This document shows, one piece after another, positions 8,227-16,653 of a stretch of DNA of 64,000 bases. How positions within the stretch are numbered: position 1 is the stretch's first letter; each line of letters begins with the position of its first letter. Location of the stretch: NCBI GenBank assembly GCA_016712355.1, contig JADJRF010000005.1:2232001-2296000 (forward strand). Direction: 5' to 3'. The translations under genes and the position numbers were made by a program. Under the pieces are notes generated by a model. That model searched no databases. It was not told the DNA's origin and saw nothing but the letters and a program-made list of their open reading frames with translations. This stretch comes from Vampirovibrionales bacterium (lineage in GTDB: Bacteria > Cyanobacteriota > Vampirovibrionia > Vampirovibrionales > Vampirovibrionaceae).

Positions 8227-8735
8227 AACCCGCCGCTGCGTTTCGCGTTGGCCAAGGCTTTGACTGGCATCGACTTGCAGAAGGCCTGCCGTTTCGTTTA
8301 GGAGGCGTCACGCTGGAAAGTCCCGTCGGCGCACAAGCGCATTCGGATGGGGACGCTCTGCTTCACGCCCTCACCGACGCGATTTTAGGAGCCCTGGCGT
8401 TGGGCGATATCGGCGATTTTTTTCCGCCCAGCGATCCCCAATGGCGAGATGCGGACAGCGCCCTGTTTGTTAATGGCGCGATGCGTCAGGCGCAACAACG
8501 CGGTTATGAGCTCATTAACGTAGATGCCACAGTCTTTCTGGAAGCTCCCAAACTAGGCCCCTATAAGCGCGCCATGGCACAGACTATTGCGCAGCTGCTT
8601 CAAATCGAGGACGATTGCGTCAGCGTCAAAGCCAAAACAGCTGAACAACTTGGCCCGCTCGGGCGTTGCGAAGCCGTAGCCGCCAGCGTCACGGTTTTAA
8701 TGATGACAACAACCGCAGCTATTTCCCGTCCTTAA
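8223..8735 (+). CDS. ispF: 2-C-methyl-D-erythritol 2,4-cyclodiphosphate synthase
   Basis: A 170-residue enzyme of the MEP isoprenoid pathway that cyclises CDP-methylerythritol 2-phosphate with release of CMP. The zinc ligands D14 and H16 (GFDWHRL) and H48 are present, with HSDGDALLHALTDAILGAL, DIGDFFPPSDP, and the C-terminal VKAKTAEQLGPLGRCEA block that contacts the cytidine and diphosphate. Length is close to the family norm. It overlaps the upstream phosphatase by 4 bp and meets the downstream minus-strand gene tail-to-tail at TTAA 8732-8735, where the two stop codons overlap. No other MEP gene is nearby. Confidence 0.96.
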   Translation: MKPAAAFRVGQGFDWHRLAEGLPFRLGGVTLESPVGAQAHSDGDALLHALTDAILGALALGDIGDFFPPSDPQWRDADSALFVNGAMRQAQQRGYELINVDATVFLEAPKLGPYKRAMAQTIAQLLQIEDDCVSVKAKTAEQLGPLGRCEAVAASVTVLMMTTTAAISRP

Positions 8736-9859
8736 GGAAGACTGCTGGCCAGATTGGGATCGACGACGCAACTGCCCGTATTGCCACCCGCGCCGCAAAT
8801 TACATTACTATCCTGATGAATGAGTTCTGCCGTATTAGCGACCGTTTTATTGGAAATATTCGCCACCATCGAAAGTCCTGAATTGGCCGTAATCGTTGCA
8901 GGAATGGGATCCGTATAAACGGTACGCACATTCCCCAAGCCGATTTTATACGTGGTACTCACCCCGTTCATGGTCACGGTTTCGTATAACGGGATTTTGG
9001 AAGCGTCCGAATAATACGTAACCAGCGAAACGGTTTCGCCCGTATTGCTATCATAATAATTCGTGGTTTTGGGGACAATCGCGTACTCGACAGGCTCTGT
9101 CGTTTGAGAACAGGACGAACTGGGATCAGAACATCCGTAGTCTGTATTTCCATCCAAAAGGACGCCGATTTGTTTGTATTCCAAATCGATAATGGCTTTT
9201 GCTTCCGGAAAAGACGCCGTCACATCGGGATTGTTGGCTAAATAATCGTTGAGTAGCGTGTATTTACCGGCCATAATCGTCCCGTAATAAACGTTTTTAG
9301 CCTCCCTCATGCCTCTGGCAATCGTCCAGAGACTTTTATAAGGGACAAATTCGTCCGTACACGTCCTGATATCACAGTCGTATTGATTAATAAGAGCTTC
9401 CACGTTTTTAACGTATCTCGCCGTGTTATGCCCTGAATTCGCAAGATCCGTGATTAATTGAACCAAAATAGGATCCGCGCCTTTGGCCGCCAATTCTTCG
9501 GCAAGTTTCGTCATCACCGAAGAGAAGGACTCCGTTAACTCGCCGCCCATGGCGCCGGTGGTATCCGCGACGGTAGCCCCCGCCGGAATAACAGGCAAGT
9601 CCACACATGTACCGCTGGCAAAACAAACTTGTTCAGACTTGATCGAACTCACCGCGTGCGGGCGAATGACACTTCCTAAGGGCTCAACTGTCAGGGTTTT
9701 ACCACCAGCGCCAACGCCCGCGTTGAGCAGGTTTTGTTGCAGCGTCCCGACTTTACTGACCCAGTCGGTTTGCGAAAAGGCAGAGCCGACCAGCGTCAAC
9801 AATAAGACGCCCGATAAGCCATATTCCATCATGGCGTTGCCTTTAAGGGCCTTCCGCAT
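8732..9859 (-). CDS. Large protein with Flp-type (class III) prepilin leader
   Basis: A 375-residue protein of unknown function. Its N-terminus, MRKALKGNAMMEYGLSGVLLL, carries a short basic leader, the Flp-type prepilin peptidase motif G/XXXXEY (G followed by NAMMEY), and a hydrophobic stretch. The remainder is a polar domain rich in Ser, Thr, Tyr and Asn with several Cys pairs (CFASGTC, CDIRTC, CSDPSSSC, CGAGGNTGSC), which suggests an extracytoplasmic, disulfide-bonded domain. GGAGG lies 8 nt before ATG 9859. Flp pilins themselves are usually under 100 residues, so this looks like a minor pilin, TadE/F-like tip protein or pilin-anchored adhesin. No tad genes are in the window. The motif is seen directly; the role is inferred. 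Confidence 0.75.
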   Translation of the reverse strand: MRKALKGNAMMEYGLSGVLLLTLVGSAFSQTDWVSKVGTLQQNLLNAGVGAGGKTLTVEPLGSVIRPHAVSSIKSEQVCFASGTCVDLPVIPAGATVADTTGAMGGELTESFSSVMTKLAEELAAKGADPILVQLITDLANSGHNTARYVKNVEALINQYDCDIRTCTDEFVPYKSLWTIARGMREAKNVYYGTIMAGKYTLLNDYLANNPDVTASFPEAKAIIDLEYKQIGVLLDGNTDYGCSDPSSSCSQTTEPVEYAIVPKTTNYYDSNTGETVSLVTYYSDASKIPLYETVTMNGVSTTYKIGLGNVRTVYTDPIPATITANSGLSMVANISNKTVANTAELIHQDSNVICGAGGNTGSCVVDPNLASSLP

Positions 9860-9960
9860 TCAGGAGACCTCCGGGAAATAATCGGCAAAGGAAGCGAATA
9901 GAGTTGCTATCGACAGCCCAATCGATTTATTGAAGGTTTGTTATCAAAAATTTACACCCT

Positions 9961-11382
9961 CTATGGTTCTCGGACCACTGTGACCGTGTCAGGCAGCGCC
10001 TCTCGAAGAGCGGATGAGATACGCTCGCCCGGAACCGTAATGGGGATGCCCGGTGGACAATGAACAAGGGTTTCCTGGGCAATACGCCCTACGGCATCAT
10101 CGGCGCACACGCGTTCTCCGGCAGAGAAAAAGGCGTCGCGCGGCGTCATCGCGACGTTCGCTGACCTCCACTGATTTGAATCCAGCCGCCTTGCGTCTCC
10201 TTCTGCCAACTCGGGCGCACAGCAAGCGCCCAGACTGCGTAAACGCTGATCCTCAGAACAAAGGGCTCGTATCAGGGCCGTATCATCGCTCTCCAGGAGT
10301 CCCAGACTTCGCTTGTAGAGGGCCCCCGCCGAGGTGGTCGCCTCGAAGGCAATGCCGCATTCCTGTTCGAGTCGAACGCCCCATTCATCCCCAGCGACAT
10401 CGGGAATAGCCAGATAAAGCGCGGTTAAATCCGCCGACGCGATGGCATCACTGGGAGGTTTCGGCGAAAACAGACGTAAATGCCGCAATTCGCGCTGAAG
10501 TTCGTGACGAACGCGCGTTGCGCAGTCAATGCAGTTCTGGAGCTGCGCCCGACCGGCAGGGCTTGCCAGATGTAACACGGCGGCTTCGGCGCTCGCCAAC
10601 AGGGGATAAGAAGGGCTGGTCGTCTGCAGCGCGTTAAGCGCTTGCTGGAATTGCGACGGCGAGACGCCTGATCCATGCGGTAGATGCGCAATCGCCGTTT
10701 GGGTCAGGCTTCCCGCAGATTTATGCAGGGAATGAACGACAACATCGACCCGGGCATGCGCAGCGGTGGGGGGCAAGTCTTCTGAGAAAGGCCAAAGCGC
10801 GCCATGCGCCTCATCCACCAGCGTCAGCGCGCCATATGCGCGACAAATTTCGGCAATAGCATCGATATCGGAGCCGATGCCTTCATAGGTTGGAGAGGTC
10901 ATGGCCACCAGACGCGCATTCGGGTGAGCCTCCAGGGCGGAGCGAACCGTCTGAGACGTCAGCGCTGCCCAGAGTCCCCATTCGGATAAGCGCTCGGGCC
11001 ACAGCCAGATGGGGTTAGCCCCGGTGAGAATCAGCCCGCTGATGAGCGAACGATGTGCATTGCGCGCGATCAGCACGTCATCGCCCGGCCTGAGCGTCGC
11101 CAACATGGCGGCCTGAAGTCCCACAGAAGCCCCATTGATTAAATAAAAGCTATGCCCTACGCCGTATATAGACGCCGCCAGCGCCTGAGACGTCGCAATA
11201 CAACCCTCTGGTTGTGAAAGAACGTCCAGTCCTTCGACTTCACTGAGATCAGCGGCCAGCAAGGCTTCGCTCAAGCCAGGAGATTCAAAAAGAAGGCGCC
11301 CTGCATGTCCAGGGACATGAAAGCGCCTTCTTTGAAGCGTTAAATAGTGGGCAATCGCCTTAGCGATAGGGCCGTCCGCCAC
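9961..11382 (-). CDS. PLP-dependent Orn/Lys/Arg-type decarboxylase
   Basis: A roughly 473-residue fold-type I PLP enzyme of the Bacillus-type amino acid decarboxylase family (SpeA/Cad-like without the N-terminal wing domain). Seen in order: RRRFHVPGHAGR near the start, a cofactor-binding INGASVGLQAAML region, ARNAHRSLISGL, DEAHGALWPF, and the Schiff-base lysine in HSLHKSAGSLTQTA. It would decarboxylate arginine, lysine or ornithine for polyamine synthesis; the substrate is not decided by sequence. The frame is open back to 11538, but that part runs over the pnp 3' end with out-of-frame Arg-rich sequence. GTG 11382, with GAGG 8 nt upstream, is a better start and gives a 23-bp overlap with pnp. 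Confidence 0.85.
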   Translation of the reverse strand: MADGPIAKAIAHYLTLQRRRFHVPGHAGRLLFESPGLSEALLAADLSEVEGLDVLSQPEGCIATSQALAASIYGVGHSFYLINGASVGLQAAMLATLRPGDDVLIARNAHRSLISGLILTGANPIWLWPERLSEWGLWAALTSQTVRSALEAHPNARLVAMTSPTYEGIGSDIDAIAEICRAYGALTLVDEAHGALWPFSEDLPPTAAHARVDVVVHSLHKSAGSLTQTAIAHLPHGSGVSPSQFQQALNALQTTSPSYPLLASAEAAVLHLASPAGRAQLQNCIDCATRVRHELQRELRHLRLFSPKPPSDAIASADLTALYLAIPDVAGDEWGVRLEQECGIAFEATTSAGALYKRSLGLLESDDTALIRALCSEDQRLRSLGACCAPELAEGDARRLDSNQWRSANVAMTPRDAFFSAGERVCADDAVGRIAQETLVHCPPGIPITVPGERISSALREALPDTVTVVREP

Positions 11383-13672
11383 CGCGTCCGCCTCTATCGC
11401 CACCGCCGCCGCGTCCACCGCGGAATCCGCCGCGTTCGTTGTTGGCAGCCGCCGCAGCCGCAGCCGCCGCACGCTCTTCGCGATCCGGGCGCGCCTGGGG
11501 AGGCGACATATCGAACTGTTCCCATTCCTCGGGCGCAATGCCCTTGATGGTAAGGTTCACGCGACCCATCTCGTCGATTTCTTTGACTTTGACGAGAACT
11601 TCGTCATCGACGGCCAGATACTCTTCCACGGCCTGAATACGTTCGTTGGAGACCTGTGAGATATGCACCATGCCATCTTTGCCGGGCGTCAGCTCAACAA
11701 AGGCGCCGATGGGAATAATCCGCACGACCTTGCCTTTGAACAGCATGCCGGCCTCGATTTTCATCGTCATTTGCTGAACGATGGCCAGTGCACGTTCGCC
11801 GCCTTCTCCCACGGAGGTAATCGTGACCAGGCCGTCGTCTTCGATATCAATCGTTGCGCCGGTCTGCTCGATGATGCCGCGAATCGTTTTGCCGCCGGGG
11901 CCAATGACCGAGCCAATCTGCTCTTTGTCGATGCGCCAGGTCAGAATACGCGGCGCATACGGAGAGAGTTCGGCGTTAGGCTGCGCAATGGCGGCGTTCA
12001 TTTTACCCAGAATATGAAGCCGGCCCTGACGCGCCTGCTCAAGCGCCTCGCGCATAATTTCCAGCGAGATGCCGCGGATTTTAATATCCATTTGCAGCGC
12101 TGTAATGCCGGTGTCGTTGCCTGTCACCTTGAAATCCATATCGCCGAGGAAATCCTCGACACCCTGGATATCGGACAGCACCACATAGCGATCGCCTTCT
12201 TTAATCAGGCCCATCGCAATGCCGCTGATAGGAGAGCAAAGCGGCACGCCGGCATGCATCAAGGCCATCGATGATCCGCAGGTAGAGGCCATACTCGTCG
12301 ACCCGTTGGATTCCAATACTTCGGAATTCACGCGAATCGTATAAGGGAAGGCTTCTTTTTCCGGCAGGGCGGCTTCAATGGCGCGTGCCGCCAAGGCGCC
12401 GTGACCGATTTCACGCCGTCCAGGGCCGCGCGTCGGGCGCACTTCTCCGACCGAGTAGGCCGGGAAAGAATAGTGATGAATCCAGCGCTTCTCTGTGGCC
12501 GGATCCACGCCGTCGAGATCCTGTTTGTCGCCGGGAGCGCCCAGCGTACAGATGGACAACACCTGGGTGTTGCCGCGCGTAAACAGCGCTGAACCGTGGA
12601 CGCGGGGCAGAACACCCACTTCGCAGGTAATCGGACGGATTTCGGTCGTTTTACGACCATCGGCGCGAACGCCTTCGTCCAGCACCATCGCGCGCATAAC
12701 GCGTTTTTCGAGACCCTTGAAGCAAGCGCTCACGTGATCCAGCGGCTGTTCGGCAATGAATTTGCGGATGTCATGGTCATCAGCCAAAGCTGCGATCGCG
12801 GCTTTGAGCTTGTCTTTTGCGGTCTTCAGCAAGGCCTTGCGTTCATCGCGATTGAAATTGCGATACGCCGCGCGAATATCGTCACCGACTTGCGACTCGA
12901 CGAAGGCTTTCAACGGTGAGACGTCGTAGGGGCAAACGTACTGGGCGCGAGGCGCAATGCCGCACTGTTCGCGGAAACGCCGAATCACGGCGACTTGTTT
13001 TTTGATCTCTTCATGAGCGAAAGCAAGCGCGTCCAGCATATCGGCTTCCGAGACGAATTTTGCGCCCGCTTCCACCATCATGATGGAGTCTTCGGTTCCG
13101 GCGACAATCAGATCAAGGTCGCTCTGTTCCGTTTCCTGATAGGTGGGGTTGGGGATCATCCGACCGTCGATACGCCCCACGCGGATGGCGCCGATAGGGC
13201 CTTCAAACGGCAAGCCGGACAGTTCCAACGCTGCTGCGGCGCCAAACATCGCCAGGGTATCCAGTTGGTTAACGCTGTCGGCGCTGAGAGGCGAGGCCAC
13301 CACCTGAACATCTTTGTAGTAATTATCCGGCCACAGGGGGCGAATGGGGCGGTCCATCAGGCGGCAGGTGAGTACAGCCTTTTCAGAGGGACGGCCTTCG
13401 CGTTTAATAAAGCCGCCGGGAATGCGGCCCACTGCGTACATCTTTTCTTCGAAGTCGCAGAGCAGGGGGAAAAAATCAATTCCGGAGCGCGGTTCCTCGC
13501 TGCCGGTGGCCGTCACCAGGATGACGGTATCTTCACATCGCACGACTACCGCGCCGCTAGCTGAGCGCGCCATGCGTCCGGTTTCCAGTTGCACATCCTT
13601 GTCGCCGATTTTAAAAGTCAGGGTCTGACATTGCAGGCCGGCGTCCGCCGTAGGAGTTTCGGTCATAGACAT
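11360..13672 (-). CDS. pnp: Polyribonucleotide nucleotidyltransferase (PNPase)
   Basis: A 770-residue 3'-5' phosphorolytic exoribonuclease that degrades and tails RNA. Domains run RNase PH 1 (about 15-145), helical linker, RNase PH 2 (about 330-560, with FTRGNTQVL and SMASTCGSSMALMHAG), KH (IGSVIGPGGKTIRGIIEQTG) and S1 (GKVVRIIPIGAFVEL). After the S1 domain there is an unusual alanine-rich stretch followed by an RGG-box tail (GGFRGGRGGGGDRGGRGGGR), typical of RNA-binding low-complexity tails. A start at the third residue, also ATG, is possible. The downstream decarboxylase gene starts inside this tail. Confidence 0.97.
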   Translation of the reverse strand: MSMTETPTADAGLQCQTLTFKIGDKDVQLETGRMARSASGAVVVRCEDTVILVTATGSEEPRSGIDFFPLLCDFEEKMYAVGRIPGGFIKREGRPSEKAVLTCRLMDRPIRPLWPDNYYKDVQVVASPLSADSVNQLDTLAMFGAAAALELSGLPFEGPIGAIRVGRIDGRMIPNPTYQETEQSDLDLIVAGTEDSIMMVEAGAKFVSEADMLDALAFAHEEIKKQVAVIRRFREQCGIAPRAQYVCPYDVSPLKAFVESQVGDDIRAAYRNFNRDERKALLKTAKDKLKAAIAALADDHDIRKFIAEQPLDHVSACFKGLEKRVMRAMVLDEGVRADGRKTTEIRPITCEVGVLPRVHGSALFTRGNTQVLSICTLGAPGDKQDLDGVDPATEKRWIHHYSFPAYSVGEVRPTRGPGRREIGHGALAARAIEAALPEKEAFPYTIRVNSEVLESNGSTSMASTCGSSMALMHAGVPLCSPISGIAMGLIKEGDRYVVLSDIQGVEDFLGDMDFKVTGNDTGITALQMDIKIRGISLEIMREALEQARQGRLHILGKMNAAIAQPNAELSPYAPRILTWRIDKEQIGSVIGPGGKTIRGIIEQTGATIDIEDDGLVTITSVGEGGERALAIVQQMTMKIEAGMLFKGKVVRIIPIGAFVELTPGKDGMVHISQVSNERIQAVEEYLAVDDEVLVKVKEIDEMGRVNLTIKGIAPEEWEQFDMSPPQARPDREERAAAAAAAAANNERGGFRGGRGGGGDRGGRGGGRPYR

Positions 13673-13882
13673 AAAATGGGTCTTCTTTCTGAATCTTCTT
13701 TAACTTTACGCATCTATTTTCGTCGCTCTCATTGTAGCGAAAACAAAGCCAACGCCCAAACAAAGCCATAGCCAAATCGCAACGGCAAAGACACGTGCGC
13801 ATGCCTTTTTCACTGCACGCTTGCGCGCCCAGATACCAACCCTCAGCCTCAGGATGACGCGCGTTTCCGGGGAGAAGAAGGG

Positions 13883-15187
13883 CTAAGCGGTTTCGCCGCG
13901 CAGCTTTTTGTCCGGCAAGGGAATAATCTGCGCCAGCGCCGACTGCTTTTTCTCTACCATCTCACAAGTGATGGTGATGGACTTGACGTCGTCGCGAGAC
14001 GGCACTTCATACATGATATCGAGCATCAGCTCTTCAACGATCGAGCGCAAGGCCCGCGCGCCGGTTTTGCGCTTGATCGCCTCTTTGGCGATGGCGCGGG
14101 CTGCGCCGGTATCAAAGTGCAGGGCAACATTGTCCATCGACAGCAATTCTTGATACTGCTTGAAAATAGCGTTCTTGGGCTCGGTGAGGATCAGGACCAG
14201 AGCATCCTCATCTAACGGATCCAGAACGGCGTTAACGGGAATGCGGCCCACGAATTCGGGAATCATGCCGTATTTGAGCAAATCATCCGGTTGCATTTCT
14301 TTCAGACGGCGCGCGGCCAGAATTTCGCGTTCTAGCGCTGAGCGCGGGAGATCGCTGCCAAAGCCGACGGATTTACCGGCGACCAGACGGCTTTCGACGA
14401 TTTTATCCAGCCCGACAAAGGCCCCGCCGCAGACAAACAGGATATTGCCCGTATTGATCTGGATAAATTCCTGATGCGGGTGCTTGCGTCCGCCCTGAGG
14501 GGGAACGTTGGCAATCGTGCCTTCAATCATCTTGAGCAGCGCCTGCTGAACGCCCTCGCCGGAGACATCGCGGGTGATGCTGGGATTTTCGGACTTGCGG
14601 GCGATTTTGTCGATTTCGTCAATATAGACAATTCCGCGCTCGGCCTTGGCGGCGTCGTAGTCGGCGGCCTGATACAGGCGCAGCAGAATATTCTCAACGT
14701 CATCGCCCACATAGCCTGCCTCAGTCAGGGTCGTGGCGTCCGCAACAGCGAAAGGCACGTCGAGCAGCTTGGCAAGCGTCTGGGCCAGAAGGGTTTTACC
14801 ACTGCCAGTCGGCCCAATGAGCAGAATATTGCTCTTTTGAATCTCGATATCGCCTTTTTCGGCGCTGGCGGCAATATTATGGTTGATACGCTTGTAGTGG
14901 TTATAGACCGCCACAGAGAGAATCTTTTTGGCGTCATCCTGACCGACAATATGCTGGTCGAGGAAGGCCTTGATTTCCTGAGGCTTGGGAACGCTGGTGA
15001 GTTCCGGCGGCGCAGCGGGCTTTTCGCCTTCTTCGCCTTCAAAGAATTCCTCGTCGAGGATCTCATTGCACAGCTCGACGCATTCGTCGCAGATGTACAC
15101 TTCCGGCCCAGCGATCAGCTTTTTGACCTGATCCTGGCTCTTGCCGCAAAACGAGCAGCGAAGTCGGCTATCTTCCTGTTTGGCCAT
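13883..15187 (-). CDS. clpX: ATP-dependent Clp protease ATP-binding subunit ClpX
   Basis: A 434-residue AAA+ unfoldase that feeds substrates to ClpP. The N-terminal C4 zinc domain (CSFCGKSQ ... CDECVELC), Walker A (GPTGSGKT), Walker B (VYIDEIDKIA) and the arginine-finger and sensor-2 region (KRKTGARALRSIVEE) are all present. The frame opens at 15208, but ATG 15187 gives the conserved MAKQED start and has GAGGAG 10 nt upstream. It is the last gene of the tig-clpP-clpP-clpX run on the minus strand; the spacing of 91 bp from the preceding clpP stop allows a shared transcript. The acidic insert after the zinc domain (EEFFEGEEGEKP) is a little longer than usual. Confidence 0.97.
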   Translation of the reverse strand: MAKQEDSRLRCSFCGKSQDQVKKLIAGPEVYICDECVELCNEILDEEFFEGEEGEKPAAPPELTSVPKPQEIKAFLDQHIVGQDDAKKILSVAVYNHYKRINHNIAASAEKGDIEIQKSNILLIGPTGSGKTLLAQTLAKLLDVPFAVADATTLTEAGYVGDDVENILLRLYQAADYDAAKAERGIVYIDEIDKIARKSENPSITRDVSGEGVQQALLKMIEGTIANVPPQGGRKHPHQEFIQINTGNILFVCGGAFVGLDKIVESRLVAGKSVGFGSDLPRSALEREILAARRLKEMQPDDLLKYGMIPEFVGRIPVNAVLDPLDEDALVLILTEPKNAIFKQYQELLSMDNVALHFDTGAARAIAKEAIKRKTGARALRSIVEELMLDIMYEVPSRDDVKSITITCEMVEKKQSALAQIIPLPDKKLRGETA

Positions 15188-15278
15188 GGGGAAACGTCTC
15201 CTCGGCATTTCGCCGGATCCACAGACGCGACGCGTTTGGGTTTTGCGGGTCTATTGGTTCCTCTATTCTACTTGTATT

Positions 15279-15911
15279 CTACTCGCCTGATCCAGCGGCT
15301 TCAACCCGAGTGATCACGCGGTCGACGATGCCATAGGCGCACGCGTCGTCTGCGGACATGAAAAAATCTCTATCCTGGTCTTTTTCGATTTTAGAAAGCG
15401 ACTGACCCGTGTGCTTCACCATAATATCGTTGCACATTTTTTCCAGCCGCTTGATTTCAGCGGCGTAAATCTCCAAATCCTTGGCCTGGCCGCGTTTGCC
15501 GCCCGCGCTCTGGTGAATCATCACGCGGCTGTTTTTCAAGGCGCAGCGCTTGCCCGGAGCGCCTGCGGCTAGCAGCACGGCGCCCATGCTGCACGCCTCG
15601 CCCACGCAAACGGTCGAGACATCGGCGCGAATAAGCTGCATGGTGTCATAAATAGCCAGACCATCGTAAATCGAGCCGCCGGGGCTATTGATGTACAACA
15701 TGATGTCTTTTTCAGGATTTTCAGAGTCGAGCAGCAGCAATTGCGCAATGGCGACGTTGGCTACGTCTTCGTCGACTTCGTCGCCAATCAGGATAATGCG
15801 ATCGCGCATCAGACGAGAGTAGACATCCATCACGCGTTCGCCGCGCGAGGATTGCTCAACGACCACCGGCACGCCCGGGCGTCGAGAGACGATTTCCAGA
15901 GAGCCGTTCAC
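15279..15911 (-). CDS. clpP: ClpP protease subunit, divergent copy
   Basis: A 210-residue serine peptidase subunit with the complete triad S108, H133 and D182. The serine motif is GEACSMGA rather than the common GQAASMGA, and the handle region differs (HQSAGGKRGQAKD), so this copy has diverged from the second clpP 38 bp upstream. Both share a long central identity (LLLLDSENPEKDIMLYINSP). It probably forms ClpX-dependent tetradecamers, either alone or mixed with the neighbour, as in Cyanobacteria, which carry several ClpP paralogues. It lies between the other clpP and clpX on one strand. Confidence 0.94.
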   Translation of the reverse strand: MNGSLEIVSRRPGVPVVVEQSSRGERVMDVYSRLMRDRIILIGDEVDEDVANVAIAQLLLLDSENPEKDIMLYINSPGGSIYDGLAIYDTMQLIRADVSTVCVGEACSMGAVLLAAGAPGKRCALKNSRVMIHQSAGGKRGQAKDLEIYAAEIKRLEKMCNDIMVKHTGQSLSKIEKDQDRDFFMSADDACAYGIVDRVITRVEAAGSGE

Positions 15912-15949
15912 GAAGACGTCATCCTTTGGGAGCCCTTATTAAGACCCAA

Positions 15950-16576
15950 TCAGTCTTTTTTGGGCTCTTCCACCTTTGTAATGACTTTATCGACCATGCC
16001 GTAAGCGACGGCTTCTTCGGCGGACATGATGTAGTCGCGGTCCGTGTCTTTCTCGATTTTCTTGAGCGATTGGCCGGTATTTTCCGCCAGAATCTCATTC
16101 AGCAGCTTTTTCATGCGGTTGATTTCCGCAGCCTGAATCTCGATATCGGTTGCCTGACCTTGCGCGCCGCCCAGAGGCTGGTGAATCAGCACGCGCGAAT
16201 GAGGCAGGGCCATACGCTTGCCTTTTGCTCCGGCCGCCAGCAGAAACGCGCCCATGCTCGCCGCCTGACCCAGACAAATCGTACAGACATCGGAGCGGAT
16301 GTGCTGAATGGTGTCGTAGATGGCAAAACCGGCCGTCACGCTGCCGCCGGGGCTGTTGATGTACAGCATGATGTCTTTTTCAGGGTTTTCAGAGTCCAGC
16401 AGCAGCAATTGCGCCACAATGGCGTTGGCGACGTAATCATCGATCGGCGTCCCCAGAAAAATAATGCGCTCGCGTAACAGGCGCGAGAAAATATCGAAGG
16501 ATCGCTCGCCGCGGCTCGATTGCTCAATAACAATGGGAACAAAGGCGTGCGCAGGGGGCTGAATCAAGCTGGTCAT
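15950..16576 (-). CDS. clpP: ClpP protease subunit, canonical copy
   Basis: A 208-residue Clp protease proteolytic subunit with the standard triad S107 (GQAASMGA), H132 (VLIHQPLGG) and D181 (TDRDYIM). The frame opens at 16627, but ATG 16576 has AGAGG 6-7 nt upstream and gives the usual N-terminal length (MTSLIQPP). It follows tig by 77 bp and precedes the divergent clpP by 38 bp, all in one direction, so trigger factor and the Clp protease are probably co-transcribed. This arrangement is the same as the tig-clpP-clpX cluster of many bacteria, with clpP duplicated. Confidence 0.95.
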   Translation of the reverse strand: MTSLIQPPAHAFVPIVIEQSSRGERSFDIFSRLLRERIIFLGTPIDDYVANAIVAQLLLLDSENPEKDIMLYINSPGGSVTAGFAIYDTIQHIRSDVCTICLGQAASMGAFLLAAGAKGKRMALPHSRVLIHQPLGGAQGQATDIEIQAAEINRMKKLLNEILAENTGQSLKKIEKDTDRDYIMSAEEAVAYGMVDKVITKVEEPKKD

Positions 16577-16653
16577 AGGATCCTCTCTCGTAAAAAACGC
16601 GAATGAAGCAGGTTGGCAGGGCGACAAGCAGGCCCTCGACGAGAGCGCCGACG

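Noticed and set aside
11383..11538. Upstream extension of the decarboxylase frame
   Set aside because: It lies entirely in the pnp RGG tail in another frame and gives an Arg/Ala-rich, unlike sequence.
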